From Isoetes taiwanensis (taxonomy: Eukaryota; Streptophyta; Lycopodiopsida; Isoetales; Isoetaceae), in NCBI GenBank assembly GCA_021234155.1, contig JAJEKV010000075.1:2719280-2783279 (forward strand): a stretch of DNA of 64,000 bases. The letters are read 5' to 3'. Positions 34,870 to 46,912 of the stretch are shown here, in pieces. Below the pieces are notes generated by a model, which was not told where the DNA came from, did no database searches, and saw only the letters and a program-made list of their open reading frames with translations. How positions within the stretch are numbered: the stretch's first letter is position 1; each line of letters starts with the position of its first letter. The position numbers were made by a program, and so were the translations under genes.

Positions 34870-36275
34870 TATATGAATAAATTTCGAGAGACCTTAAAGT
34901 TTTGCATCCCCCCGATCTAATTGAAATTGGAGACATTGACGAAACCTTTGATTGCCAACTATTTATGACAAATCTACGAGGGTATCAAAACTCTAACAAC
35001 ATTCACATGTTATATAAAACCATGTGCATAGTATTTAGCTCTAATTTTCTTGAAGCTCCATCTTAACACACCAATGTAAGTCCATCCCACTTTCTACCTC
35101 CATTGAAGTCCCATATCATACTTTTATATTTTATACATATCTTATGCCATCATGTGTAAGATGCTTGGTTGTAAATTAAATGAGTCCTGCTAAGCCCCTC
35201 AAGCTACTTTTCTTTGCAATTATAGCTATTGCAAATGAATGCACTAGAACTAAATAGGTCAACTGGGATAGATATAAACTTTCTTGGTGCAATTACTTCC
35301 AACTAATTTTACTTTTAAGAGACAAGATTGGCCAAAAGTAGAAGTTGTGTTCAAGTCGAGGATATACATTAGCAAATGATGATCTTTGATCAAAGCTGTG
35401 ATCTAAACATTGCCAAAGCTTTCTGGTGTGCCTTTTGCTTTTCTTTTTTTTTTTTTTTTTTTGTTTCTCTTAACGAACGAAAAACTATATTATTAAAGAA
35501 ACAATATTACACAGGGATGCTAAGCAAGATGGAGAAAACCCAAACTTCATCCTTAACATTATCACGCAACCTAGAAGCTCAATTTTACCTCCCATTCTTC
35601 GTTTTACTGTGCCTTTTGGCCAATCTTACTTGCTGGTTATTTCACTGTACATTTCAGCCAATTTTACCTGCAAGAATTTCACACATCACATTTCAAGAAA
35701 CATGGTTCCACCCCTAGAATTCAACTCCAATGAAGAAAAAATGATTCATGTGAGTGGCCCAGCAAACTTATGCACACCTTGTGTATCATTAAGAGTGATA
35801 GGGCCCAATGATGGAGTGGAAAAGAAGAATAGCTGGAAGAGTTAGTGTGCACCCACAAAACAACATATAACGAGTCAACTTCTCTACTTTCACCAATAAT
35901 ATCCAAGAATAGCAATTGAGTTGTTGTCAAGAAAAGTATTGTTTTTGAAATCTTAAATCGGAATGGAGTGCAGTTCCCGAGGTCTACATTTTGGGAAACA
36001 AAAGGCACTTGCATTCACAATGCCACATGTAGGCCTTAGTAGAATCTAACTAATGTTCACAGCTACTTTTGTTTTTTTTTACACCACATGGTGTATTCTT
36101 GTCTACAACCTACCTGTACTATAATGAAGCATTTGACTTCACCAAACACAGGTGCCCCTAAGTAAGGCTTATAAAACAAGTTTGTTGGAAAAATGGCTCA
36201 CATTACAGATCATGATGAATAAACAGGACATCATCCTTATCTGTTTTTCACATTCATGGTATGTATATGATCACA
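34870..36275. other. Non-coding; downstream flank of the receptor kinase
   Basis: No gene. A T18-20 tract at about 35441-35462 followed by TTTCTCTTAACGAACGAAAA could be the inverted poly(A) end of another retroelement, unproven. Short frames here have no family features. Confidence 0.4.
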
Positions 36276-37923
36276 TTAAATGATTTGTGAGCTTTCTTTC
36301 ATCAGGCTCCTGCACAATTTATCTTCCATGGTTTTCTTTACAAAAGCCATGGTAGGCCTACTTTCCCTACTCATGTCCACACAGGCCAATGCAATCTGAA
36401 ACAAAGCAACAAATTCATCATGGTCACAACAGCCTTTTAATGCAGGATCACGCAGGAGGCTCAAGTTCTGTTCCTGCTTCACAAATTTTCTCCTCACCCA
36501 ACCAACCAGCAATATTTCTTCATCATCATCATCATCATCATCATAACCATTATCAGATGCAGTATTCCCTGCAGAGCGAACCCTCATGGCTTTCTGACCA
36601 GAAATAATTTCTAAAACTAATACCCCAAAACTATACACATCACATTTGGTTGAAAGAGTAAAATCAACAGACAAAGCAGGGTCTATGTAACCTCTTGACC
36701 CTCCAAGGCTGCTCACAGTTGTAGTTCTGAAAATGGTATCTCCTGGATTTCCTGTTTTTGATATGCCAAAATCTGCAACCTTGGCAGTATAATCTGCATC
36801 CAGCAATATATTCTCTGGCTTCACATCCAGGTGAAGAATTGAAGGATCTGCTCCATGGTGAAGATAATCTAATCCACAGGCCACATGGTAAGCTATCCTT
36901 ACTCTCAGATCCCATGGTAATACAGGTCCTGTAAGATTATGAAGCACCTGGCGCAGGTTTCCCTTTGGCATGAATTCAAACAGCAGCATATGTTCCTCTG
37001 TTCTCATTCAATAAATATGATAAGTAAGCACATACATAACTATAAGAAGAATTTGATAATAACAACTTGCCTTTTTCTTCGCAGAAGCCTCTGAAATCTA
37101 CAACATGTCTGTGATGAATGCGCTCCAAAAGTTGGACCTCTTCCAGAAAGACCTTGGAACAAACTCTGACATCTGTTCGTTCGCGCTTCACAGCTAAAGG
37201 GCTGCCTGTTCTTGGGTAACCAACATAAACAATGCCAAAACCACCTTCTCCAATTAAATTTTCTGCACTAAAATCTCCTGTCATGTGACGGATCTCCCCA
37301 ACAGTATATCTTCTAACTCTCATTTCTCGTCCGCCATAGCCATGGTGAGAACCATATTTTCTCCATCTAAGTAACCAAAACCCAATCCACAAAAAAAGAC
37401 CTAACCCTAATACAGAAGCAAACACAGATCCGATTATGACTCCCACTTTGCTCTTCTTTGGCGAGCATATGTCCGTCCCTCCTCCCTTCTTATCTGTGCA
37501 GGTTCCATTTATGCATTCAAGATCTGAAATACAAAAGCCGCAGTTTGCCCCACACCCTGGATTGGTGTCTGAACCTGGAATAGGGCTGCTTGCCGGAGAA
37601 AGATTTAACAGAGTCCATATATTAGTGCCCATACTTGGATCATCATGACATATGCGATCTAAACACATTAATTTTCCAATGCAGTCTACATCTTGGTAGC
37701 AAGTAGCTCCGCATCCTTCATAGTTGCGACCTCCGTTACTTGCATAACAAATTGCTGCACCTGTACCAAGTGACAGATCGTCTGTGCAAGTATTGTTCCG
37801 GCAATCTAATTCGTCGAGGCAATCTGTACTTCTGTTAACGCAATGGCCTCCGCAACCAAGCTGAGAAGCAATGCAATTTGGACTCTGGAGAATGAAGAGC
37901 AGCACGAACCATGCGAATTCCAT
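36276..37923 (-). CDS. Receptor-like kinase with Cys-rich repeat ectodomain
   Basis: Two exons: 37923-37071 and 36997-36276, joined by a 73-nt intron with a GC donor (AAAG|GCAAGT) and an AG acceptor. The product is 524 residues with no stops. The Met at 37923 starts a signal peptide (residues 1-20); an upstream Met at 37992 would bury it. Ectodomain residues 23-153 hold three repeats with a GCGxxC...DC...xC...C pattern. One membrane helix spans about 159-185. Kinase domain: G-loop GEGGFG 225-230, AVK Lys246, HLDVKPEN 340-347 (Leu for the usual Arg, so non-RD), DFG 360-362. The APE-position motif reads GYIDPAL, so its Glu is replaced by Ala. An acidic loop GYDDDDDDDEE (435-445) comes from an ATC microsatellite. 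It probably signals from the plasma membrane; the ligand is unknown. Confidence 0.9.
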
Positions 37924-38289
37924 TTTTGCACCTATTTGGGCAAAAACAAAACTTTGTATTGTAGCCTCTTTTTGGCCGGCAACTGAAGACATGCATTGTT
38001 TAACCTTTCCATTTTAAGGTAGATCTGCATAAAATATATTTTCGTAACTTTTTGTGGGGCGGCTCAGCCGCACTATCACACTAGTGACTTGGCTCCGCCA
38101 CCAGTCACGCCTTGGACAGCGCCTCAATGTGCATAGTTATATCTTACGAAAGAGGTTACTTCACATTCTGTCTTCGAATCCAATAAGTTCATGCCGTGTG
38201 GCATAGCTGCCATCTCGAGATGTTAACATAAGTTCTTGCTGTCTAAGCCTTAAATTTGAATGGTACCCCTATTTTTTTTTTTTTAAACA
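37924..38289. promoter_or_regulatory. Upstream flank of the receptor kinase (promoter region by position)
   Basis: Lies 5' of the kinase start. It contains GGCGGCTCAGCCGC near 38059 and related GC patches. No TATA box or other element could be assigned with confidence. Confidence 0.3.
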
Positions 38290-39715
38290 ATAGAATAGAA
38301 TAAAATAAAAATTTTATCGTTCACGGAGACGAATTGGCCTATGAGACCCAAACTGGAGGCCCAATAAGTGTATTATCGTCTGTGTTAAACCCCCCCCCCC
38401 CCAAAGAATTATTTGGGGGAAAAATCGTGACAGGAAAAGGTCTGCTGTCAAAATGTACAAATACAAATACAAGTATATATACATCATAGGGGAGATATAA
38501 TATGTACACGTATCAGGTAAGTGCCCGAGAACCGAGCTGATCTCGGCGATACATGGTCTCTCGGAGGTATGATCCCAACTTTCGCATCGAAGCTCGTGGG
38601 TCGTGACTCATGCAATGGGCGAGGGTGGACCACCAAAGATAGCATATCCGAATATCATCATATGCCGGACAACTCTGAAGGGTGTGGCATTCGTCTTCCA
38701 TAGCTCTAACCTGGCAGGGTTGGCAAAGCCTCTCCTGACGCGGCTCCCCAACCCATCTTCCCATCTCAATCTGGAGATGGTGTGCACCTGTGCAGATAGC
38801 GGCAATGGATCTGCGCTTTTTCATGGGTAGATGAGTGCGCAGATAGCATGGCGGGCCCCTCCCCAACGTGGGATTTATGTGGCGTTGATAATGTGCCGTC
38901 TTGACCTGTTCAAGGGTGATGGCATCCCATAGCTTGTTGACGAAGCATGTGTCAAGGTACTGTGTGAGAGTGTGGCGATCCGCCTCCATTTGCACTCAGA
39001 TACATCTGTGCTCCTGCACATTCCATCTGGCCAGCCACTGAGCTCTCTTTTCCCCCCAGCAGGCTTTTAAGCGTTGAGGCCCCATTGCCACAACGTAAGC
39101 GAGGTTAAGGAGACGAGTATCGTCCATGCTGACCACCTTCTAGAAGCAGACGATGTGTCTGTCAAGAACCCCCCTTTGAAGAGGCAAGAAACATGTTTCC
39201 TGCAACAGTATCTGGTATGGGACTTTGGGCTTCACCCCTAGGGCTCGTGCCAAGAAAGCTTCTGCACCTGCTCGAGGTCATTCCAAGTGGCAAGGGAAAT
39301 CACCGGGCCCCAGACCTTGACCCCATACAGAAGCACAGGTTCTACTAGCACCTTGAATAGGTGCGATTGGTGGGCCAAATCATACAGCTCTCCCTTGTGG
39401 GTATTGTTTTGTATTGCATAGAGTGCCTTCCAACCTGCTGCGGCTCGCAGCCGAATGGAATTGCCCCAGTTCATGGCCGACGGAAACTCCACCCCCAAAT
39501 ATATGTAAGCGGACACCACTTTAACATTTTGGCCACGATAAGTTGCATGCAGACGATACAAGAACCACCTTGGTCTTGGCTAAGTTGATGTGCATGTCAG
39601 TTATATGGCAAAATGTGTCTAGGGTATCGAAATGGCGTTGCATGTCTGTCTGAGTGTGTGCTAGGGTAGGAGGTCCACGTCATCAGCATAGATCAGTTGC
39701 CTGGTGATCTGGTGT
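38290..39715 (-). mobile_element. LINE3: 5'-truncated LINE, same family as LINE2
   Basis: Read on the minus strand, it begins just before RT motif C (IYADDVDLL at about 39690-39665). It continues with VSAYIYLGVEFPSAMNWG and ALYAIQNNTHKGELYDLA (39561-39238), then the C-terminal part with the zinc knuckle, then the 3' end GTGAACGATAAAAT and a decayed (TATTC)n tail at about 38290-38312. Its homology to LINE2 is evident throughout. Truncation at the RT core is typical of incomplete reverse transcription. Confidence 0.9.
38513..38995 (-). pseudogene. LINE3 C-terminal domain with CCHC-like knuckle
   Basis: An uninterrupted 160-codon frame. It includes CQPCQVRAMEDECHTLQSCP, giving C-x2-C, H and C in the same order as LINE1 (2680-2735). 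The upstream half shares HTLTQYLDTCFVNKLWDA-like text with the decayed LINE2 C-terminus. It is a part of ORF2, not a separate gene. Confidence 0.8.
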
Positions 39716-39756
39716 AGGAGTTGAGTCCCAGTGCCTCCATTATCAGCGAGCCATCT

Positions 39757-41284
39757 CTCCAGCTGATCAATATATTTCCAAACCTATCCCATGTTCTGTG
39801 CCAATTTTTTATTTCTATGGCAATCAAATTAAACTTCAACTTAGATGGGTTGGTCTACCAACCTATTGCCATGAATACAGCTGCAGACATTTTTTCTGGC
39901 ACTATCTGCCAGAAAAAAATTAATTCGGCTACTCATTCAAATAGTGATCCTACAGAGAACATGATGATGGTTCCTAAGCAAGTCCTTCACAGTGGGGCTT
40001 CTTGATTTAGGACATGAAGATACTCACATTAATGAGCAGACAAACTCAGACACATCAGGGACCTCAAGCTCAGCCATAGAAATTTGCATGGAAAAAGGTT
40101 AATGGTAGCAGAAAGAGAATCCAAAAGAAAAGAGAGTTAAAACAATCCCAGTCAGACTTGGAACTTCCAGCTCATGGAAAATCACAGACTCTAACCCACC
40201 CTCTGGCTCAGTCTCATAATACAGTTAAGATTATGAATAAAGGTTTGGAGTGTATTAACAATAAGGGTAACTCTCTCTTAGCCATAGATTCAACTTGGGA
40301 GCTAGCTTGCCATAAAGGCAACATCGATAAAAATATATTGACTGAAAACATTGAACACAGTAGGAGAGTGTCGAAAGGGAAAGCCCCTATGCAGCAACAT
40401 CAATCTGCTCAAATTCAGGAGCAAATAACTCTTGCAAATCTCAGAGCAGCTGCAGCAGCTCAGCTAAGAACTACAATAAGTGCTGAATTGGCAATAGGAG
40501 CTAGATCTTCTTCTTTGAAAATACATTCAACAGAGAATAATCATGCTATTGATATTGAGGAAAATATGGCTATTAGCAGCAAAGTCAACAGAGCCAACAA
40601 TAAAAATGCAGCAGAAGATAGAGGGAATGGAGAATCATTAATTATGGAAAATAAGTTTTCTTCAAATATAGAGTCCAACTCTACCCAGCCAAATGAGCAT
40701 AACACTATGGCTAACTTCACAGCTCTTAAGCAAAGGAATATTCAAGTATATTCTCAGGAACAAATTCAACAAGGCATACAGCAAGTTACTTCAGCCATTA
40801 TTCAACATCAAAGCACCAAAGAAAATGATAGGACATCAACTTTGATACCTTGGATGCCAAAATAAAATGTGGTAATAAATCTGCTATTCTTTCTGATTTA
40901 ACTGATGGCTTTTGTGCAGATACTATTGAGCCATTGATAATGCCTTCTCAATCCCAAAACATTTCCAATAACCCAACTAATACAACCCCACTGCCAGATG
41001 ATCCAACTGATAATATTGCTTCTACACCCATCATTGACACTGGCAAACATGATTTTCCCATTGCTCCACCATTACTCAATAATGGAGATCTGATTGACCT
41101 CTCAGATCCATCAGATTCCATTGATCAATTATGCAATACCTTGGGGATATGTTTGATGACATGGCTTTCAAAGGGGGAAGGTCCCACTTCCTTTGACCCC
41201 CTGTACGGGGGGAATCCATGGGGACCATTAGGGTCCGATGTGGTTATGAGAATGATTAAAACTAACACCCATCTAGCATCCTGA
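39757..41284 (+). pseudogene. L1-type ORF1-like frames
   Basis: Three consecutive plus frames: 39721-40005, 40158-40865, 40850-41284. The first contains FPNLSHVLCQFFISMAIKLN, which resembles the FPNLPxxLWxxxxLxxIAxxLG block of DUF4283 proteins, the RNA-binding part of plant L1 ORF1. The next two are Asn/Gln/Ser-rich and low in hydrophobics (SAELAIGARSSSLK, DDPTDNIASTPIIDTG), as in the spacer of such proteins. No endonuclease or RT follows. The assignment is tentative. Composition and continuity over about 1.1 kb suggest a fairly young insertion or a real but unknown coding region. Confidence 0.42.
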
Positions 41285-42562
41285 GAGTCTGTCCTGTTTG
41301 CTTAAGAGTCCACGTATGGTCTAGGTCTCTTAGGGTTTGATGGATCCTGTGTTTGGGGGGTGAGTGTGTGCTTCATGTTGACATCCCGTAACCCTCTCCG
41401 AGAGTCGGTTCCCTCTCCCATTCCCCTTTGTCTCATTTGGTGCTTGCCCTTGATGTGTCGCGTGGATGCTTGTTTTAGTGTCTGACGTTCTTCCCTATCC
41501 TCGTGCTTGCACTTTTGGTTTGTGGGTGTTCCAGGTTGAGTGTGTTGCGTAGATGTGTACCCGCGTCTGACGTCCTTCCCTTGACCATTTGGTGCCGCCT
41601 TCTTCTGGTTTTCTTGTTTGGAGTTAGTGTGTGTTCTATGGTCGCTTCATGTAGAGTCTTCGTCTACCTCAGGAGCACATGCTCGTTGTTTTGGGTTCAT
41701 ACATGACTCCACCTACCACAAAGATATTTGTTAAAGGGCTTTAGAGGCACTCACACTGAGCACTATATTGGCTCCCCTAAATGACATATAGGGACGTCGG
41801 ATTCTAGGCCGAGAATCTGGTCCTAGAATCTAGTTAGTGGATTTCGAGCCTAGAATCTATGGATTTCGCTCCCTGAAATCCATGGATTATGGTCCTAGAA
41901 TCCAGTTATGGATTTTGAGCCTAGAATCTATGGATTCTGCACCCATAATCCATGGACTGTTTGAAGGCTAGAATGGCTTGAGTTGGGCCTAGGGCGATGG
42001 TCTAGATGCAATGTTTTGGCTTTATCTTTTGCAGATTTTTCGAGACGAAGAGGCCATTTTGTGAAGTGTTTTTTATTTATAACATTGAGCCTGCTTTTTT
42101 ATCCTTTATTTTCCCTTGGCATGGCACTGTGGCCTCTAAGACAGTACTAATCGGATATTTTCCATGTTGGTATTTTACGGATGGTTCCTAATTGGTCGAC
42201 TATCTTTTAATTTTGATTTTTACCCTTCCAAAGACTAGTTAGTGAGATTGCCAAAGAGATCAATACCAGTCTCAGATTCCAATTGATAGGTATCTTGTAG
42301 TTAGTGAGATCGTCAGTCTCAGATTCTAATTGATAGGTCTCCTAGCACATCCGAGCAACAACGAAAGCCTACTTAGTCTCGGTCTTCGAGGGTACCAACT
42401 TACTCGCAACTCATTCAAACAAGTAAATATCTAGCCCAGGAATATGCACTTAACACGAAGAATTAGAGGAGATCATCTAAAGATAGGAAGACTCTATGCA
42501 GATGTAAACAAATTTTGTTATCTACACATATAATGTGGGCACGATGAAGAATATTATTTTTC
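41285..42562. other. Non-coding with a degenerate tandem repeat
   Basis: No gene recognised. 41819-41957 holds two ~70-bp units built of GGTCCTAGAATC, GAGCCTAGAATCTATGGATT and CCATGGATTATGG phrases. Confidence 0.6.
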
Positions 42563-43323
42563 TTACATAATATTTCCTAAGGTGTGGGCAGGTATCCGTA
42601 TGCAAAAGAGTATTTTTCTGATGGTGGCATCACAGATGCATTTTGGAAACCTACCTGGCAGAAGGGTCCTGAGATTCGGATGGAGTCGCCTGTAGGTGTC
42701 GTGATCAGAGGAGCATGCTACTTCCGGGGAGGCTATGTGTTGTATCAGGTGTTTATCCGGTTGATCCGGTTGCATGAGGTGTCGGCAGCACAAGCTTGGC
42801 TGTTTTCTGGGAGGCCTTTCTCAGGTATATGAGGTTCGGTTGGGCGCCCAGGGTGGAGCGACCTGCACATACCATACCAGAGGTTAGCATCTTGGCAAAA
42901 TCCTTTTTTTCATCCTTTTTTCGGTCTGCTTTCATCATCGGTTTCCCATCACAAGGCCTGTTTCGGCGCCTCTCTCTACCCTGCGCCTTGTTTCGCTCTT
43001 GCAGCTCCTGCTCCAGCCTACTGGAAAAAAAGACAGCCTTGTATGGCACCCTAATTTCCTAAAAAAATTTGCCACCGGCTCTAAAATCGTCATCAAAGAA
43101 CCTTGCCTTCAGTCCTTCAATCTTGGTCGTGCCTTGTTCGTTTTTAACCCTGCCGATATTGTCTCCCTTACGGAATTCCCTCACCCTGTTGTATCCCATG
43201 TAAATTTGCTTCACCACAATAGCTTAAGAATTTGTCACAACGATTGCAAGGCTGCTGTTGATCATGTCTTCTATGAAGAGGGCTGCCAGAAAGCCCAAAG
43301 CCAGTGGGCATCTGCCTGCGTGT
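42563..43323 (+). other. Open stretches upstream of the HUH gene, function unknown
   Basis: Two plus-frame stretches in normal-GC sequence: 42584-42832 (AKEYFSDGGITDAFWKPTWQ, VGVVIRGACYFRGGYVLY) and 42999-43334 (WHPNFLKKFATGSKIVIKE, ALFVFNPADIVSLTEFPHP). They differ in base composition from the AT-rich flank to the left and match that of the HUH gene. They could belong to the same element, either as an N-terminal region or as a separate ORF. I do not recognise a domain. Confidence 0.4.
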
Positions 43324-44275
43324 ATGCCTATTGAATCTGAGTCTGGGCAGACCCAGGATTCGACCCACAATTCTGCCATGCCCTCTGGTGCCATTCCGGC
43401 CTAGGATGCTTTAGATGCTTCTGTCACCTTGGCCTTGTCTGGCCAGGACGTGCCCCGAAGCTTTTTCGATGCCATGTTTTCGTTTTGCAGCAAAAGGTGT
43501 ATTGCTGGCATTGTTGCCGTGGAGAGGGGATCCTCTGCTGATCACCTACATGTCTAGGTTGTCCTTAACAAGAATCCTAAGGCATTGAATGATGCTATCA
43601 AGAGGGAGTTTAATTGGCCCTCTAAGCCTGCGGGTGTTATCTTAGTATGCAAGGCCCTGAAGAATAATAGGCTGCATTGTTTCGAGGGTATGTTAGGGTA
43701 CTGCATGAAGGATATAGGGAAAGTATTACTCCTGTCACTTGCACAATATATCTGAGAGTATGATTGAGAAAGGAAAAGATTTTTACGTGAGATAGGGAGC
43801 TGGGAACACGAAGAATCTTTGTGTGTCGGATAATAGAAACCTCCTAAACAAGGCTGCCCACTTTGTGTTCTACCATGGTGGGCGCAGATTGACCCCTAGT
43901 TTGACGTTCACAATCTGCAGGATGCTGAGAAGCGGGAAATATACTCTGAGCAGCAGTTGGATAATCCCATCTAATATTGATCATGTAAACGAACACAGAG
44001 TTCGGGCCGCTTGGAGGGTCTTGTTGAATCCCAGTTGTTGTATGTCGTCTGATGTGAGAACAATTCTGTTTGGTCTCCCTGCAGGTTATGTGCCCGTTGA
44101 ACGAAATGGGCCAGGCTGCCGCCGATATTGGGATGACTCAGTCCCCCCCGATGAGATGGACTGCAATTTCCAGGATATCCATGATCCATCATTCAGCCCT
44201 GATATTGAAATCCCTGACCATGGTGTTAATTATATCCCCATCCACACCGGGAATCATACAATGGCAGTTGGCTAA
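43324..44275 (+). pseudogene. HUH/Y1 (Rep-like) endonuclease, decayed
   Basis: From ATG 43324 the frame reads GIVAVERGSSADHLHV (HxH at 43543-43551, residues 74-76) and then FEGMLGYCMKDIGK (YxxK: Tyr 43699-43701, residue 126; Lys 43708-43710). A Glu eight residues before the HxH and the spacing to YCxKD match motifs II and III of HUH endonucleases, which nick single-stranded DNA and bond to it through the Tyr. Only one Tyr is present, unlike Helitron Rep (two). After a frameshift at about 43713-43725 another 180 codons continue to 44275 (LNKAAHFVFYHGG, AAWRVLLNPSC, LPAGYVPVERNGPGCRRYW). Three in-frame TAG stops lie at 43402, 43555 and 43793. No helicase was found. Candidates are a Replitron-type transposon or a captured Rep. 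The copy is dead. Confidence 0.7.
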
Positions 44276-44534
44276 CCTGTTGTGTTTGTTGTTGCATGTA
44301 TAGATTTATTTGTGTCCGTGTTTTGGTTTATTTCAGCATGTCTTTGTATTGGTGACGAGTTGTTGCAGGATAGGGATGGAGACCGATGGCAATCCTCCTG
44401 GGGAGACCAGCCATCCTGTTGTGACCATAGGTCCATCTTTCATAAGCACTGTGATTCAGGATTCCCATCGAAATCCTGAGGTTTATGCTCATGAGGGGGA
44501 GCAGACATTTACTGCGGAGGAATTTTTGTCCAGT

Positions 44535-45326
44535 ATGATATATTTAACAAAATTTAGACTTATTCAAATCTAATAAATGTACTTCAAGGATGCCATGATA
44601 AAATTATATGTATTTTTAGCTCTTATTGATTTTAATAATTTGTTCTATTTATCTTTAGATAAAAAATATGATACTTATAAAAGTTTAAAGTTGCTTTTTA
44701 AACTAATTCTCAGTTTCATCTATTTACAATTAATTTTTTCATCTAAGATAACTCTGTATAATTAAAATACTATTCTTTTCAAAATATTTAAAGAAAGTTT
44801 TAGATTGAAATTCATTAAATAATTATGTTTATGTATAATAAGAGATAAATAGTTTATTATTGATTAAATGTCAATATATTTTATTTCATCAATAATAAAT
44901 TATTCCATAGTTATTATTAAACCAATAACTTTATATTATTTAATTATTTTTGACCTAAAACTTTTCTTAAAATATTTTTAAAAGTGTAAAAGTTTGTAAA
45001 TTATGAAACTCTAATAATTGCTTTAAGTCAATCGCTTATCAAATCATCAGATTTCATTTAATTATCATGATTGCTAAATTTTAAATCTGTTAATCACTAC
45101 AAATTGAAACTTTTATATTCTTGAAATGTCTAATTCTAAATAGATTCAAATGAAAATTAGTTTTAAAACGATTATAGTTCTAATTAAAAAATAAACTTAT
45201 ATAATTAAAACTTATAAAAATTATAACAATCAAGAAGAATCAAACAGTACATATATTCTTGAAATAGTGTTCTTGAAGTACTATCTATTACATCTGGATA
45301 AGTCCAAATTTTGTTAAATATATCAT
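44535..45326 (+). mobile_element. MITE copy 1
   Basis: 792 bp, very AT-rich, without coding capacity. Imperfect TIRs of about 60 bp: left ATTTAACAAAATTTAGACTT ... ACTTCAAGGATGCCATGAT, right its inverse ending AAATTTTGTTAAATATATCAT. Confidence 0.82.
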
Positions 45327-45787
45327 AATACCTATTGAGCTTGAGAGATGAATTCAGCAATCAAGAATGCAAATTCTACACGTCAATAGTAGATGGATAA
45401 TCAAGAAGGCAAAGAAAAGAGCACATCCTATAACCAAAAGAAACATATAAAGTTCTTTGGTTGTATGGGTTGCTTCTTTTTGCTTTCTAGATCAGCTAAT
45501 AAGTTTTTTTTTTATAAGGTATGATAAAGGGATGTCCATCCTAAAGAATTTTGGTTGCAATAATGTTCAATGATTTTAGATGAATTTTGGACCTCAAATA
45601 ACTCCAGAGGTAATAACATCAGTTTTGGAGTATTGATAGAGAATTTTGGACAGTGAAAGCTTAGGTAGAATTTCTGTCTTAATTATCCGATTCTGCAGCT
45701 TTTTATTTTGACGTCCATTATATTAACATTAACTTAATATAAATGTTTCATTGTTCATCAACCTAGTGTATGCCTGTTTAGGACTAT

Positions 45788-46912
45788 ATGGCGTTGCTAG
45801 CAATCTTCCTCTTCCTACTACACTTTCAAGGTAGCAGTGGCGATGGAAGAAAATTGGAAGCTGGTTACTCAGTTTCGACAGTGCTCAATGGCAGCTTCGA
45901 CGCCATTTTGTCTTATACAGGGGGCGATTTTTTAGCGCTTGACACACACCACAATAAAATATGGAAACTATCGTATCCCTTCACAGAAAGTAAGTGCTGA
46001 TTTTGCTTGTCTACAAATCATAAATAACATTACTGATATACCTTTTTTTAACAACCAAAACTTCTTTTTATTTTATTGAAAAACACAACTCTTTATTTTG
46101 CAGGCAAGAGCAGTAACCTCTTTTCCGGAAACTCCTCTGGCCAAGCAGGCTACATGGATGACGATATCAGTGAAGCTCTATATTTTCATCCGCGTAGCTT
46201 CACTATGGACGATGAGAACAATATCTATGTTGCCAACATTGAAAATTACGCGATCCGGAAAATTTCTAACGGTATTGGTAAGTATTTTATTGATGTATTT
46301 GTTGGCATTTGGTGACCTGCCAATGAACGAGTTTTCAGTTCTTTGCAATCTGTTATTTGTTTAAGTCTATCTTAAACTTAATAGTATTGTATATTGTAAT
46401 ACCATCGACTACAATTGCAGGTGGGTCACACAGGCATCCAGGTTATGCCGATGGTCCTGGGGAGAGTGCCCAGTTTTCCAGTGACTATACTTTAGTGTAT
46501 AGCTCTGGGATGCTGCTTGTTGCCGATCGTGGTAATAGTATGATAAGACTAATCCGACTAAAGTCCAATAACAGAGGTCATCTTTCTTCCATATTTAAAA
46601 TGCCTTGCTACTGTTTAATCATGCTCAGAAAAAATGTGACCTAGATTACTAGGTTAGGCTTTTTTTGGGGACTTAGAAGGCTTGTGCTCTATTTTATTTT
46701 CAGCAAGGCACGTCGTTGGAATTGTTGTTGTAGCTGTAGTTGTCATCTTTGCCATTGGGTTCTATGTTTATGATGTAAGACGCCATTCCACTGCGACATT
46801 GTTTGACCAGCCACCAACACGAAATGACGCATCCTACAATCAGATTACAGCCGCAAATTATCTTAGCGATCCTTCAAATCCTAGTTTAGTCAGGTTCGTG
46901 AAGAATTCCTAG
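45788..46912 (+). CDS. NHL-repeat membrane protein
   Basis: Four exons with consistent phases: 45788-45989, 46104-46277, 46421-46576, 46704-46912, predicting 246 residues. Features in order: signal peptide (MALLAIFLFLLHFQGSSG), NHL-type beta-propeller segments (DDENNIYVANIENYAIRKIS and LLVADRGNSMIRLIRL, the latter after PGYADGPGESAQFSSD), a membrane helix (about HVVGIVVVAVVVIFAIGFYV), and a short cytoplasmic tail ending FVKNS. Plant NHL proteins of this layout are predicted secretory-pathway membrane proteins of unknown role; this one is shorter than typical. Just upstream of exon 3, intron sequence 46408-46420 encodes TTIA, the usual NHL residues before GG, so the original acceptor was probably farther 5' and has been lost. 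The gene lies wholly between two MITEs. Confidence 0.75.

Noticed and set aside
44535-45326. MITE 1 as an independent insertion in the HUH element
   Set aside because: Its right end lacks the CAGT flanking repeat, and HUH-element sequence does not resume until after MITE 2.
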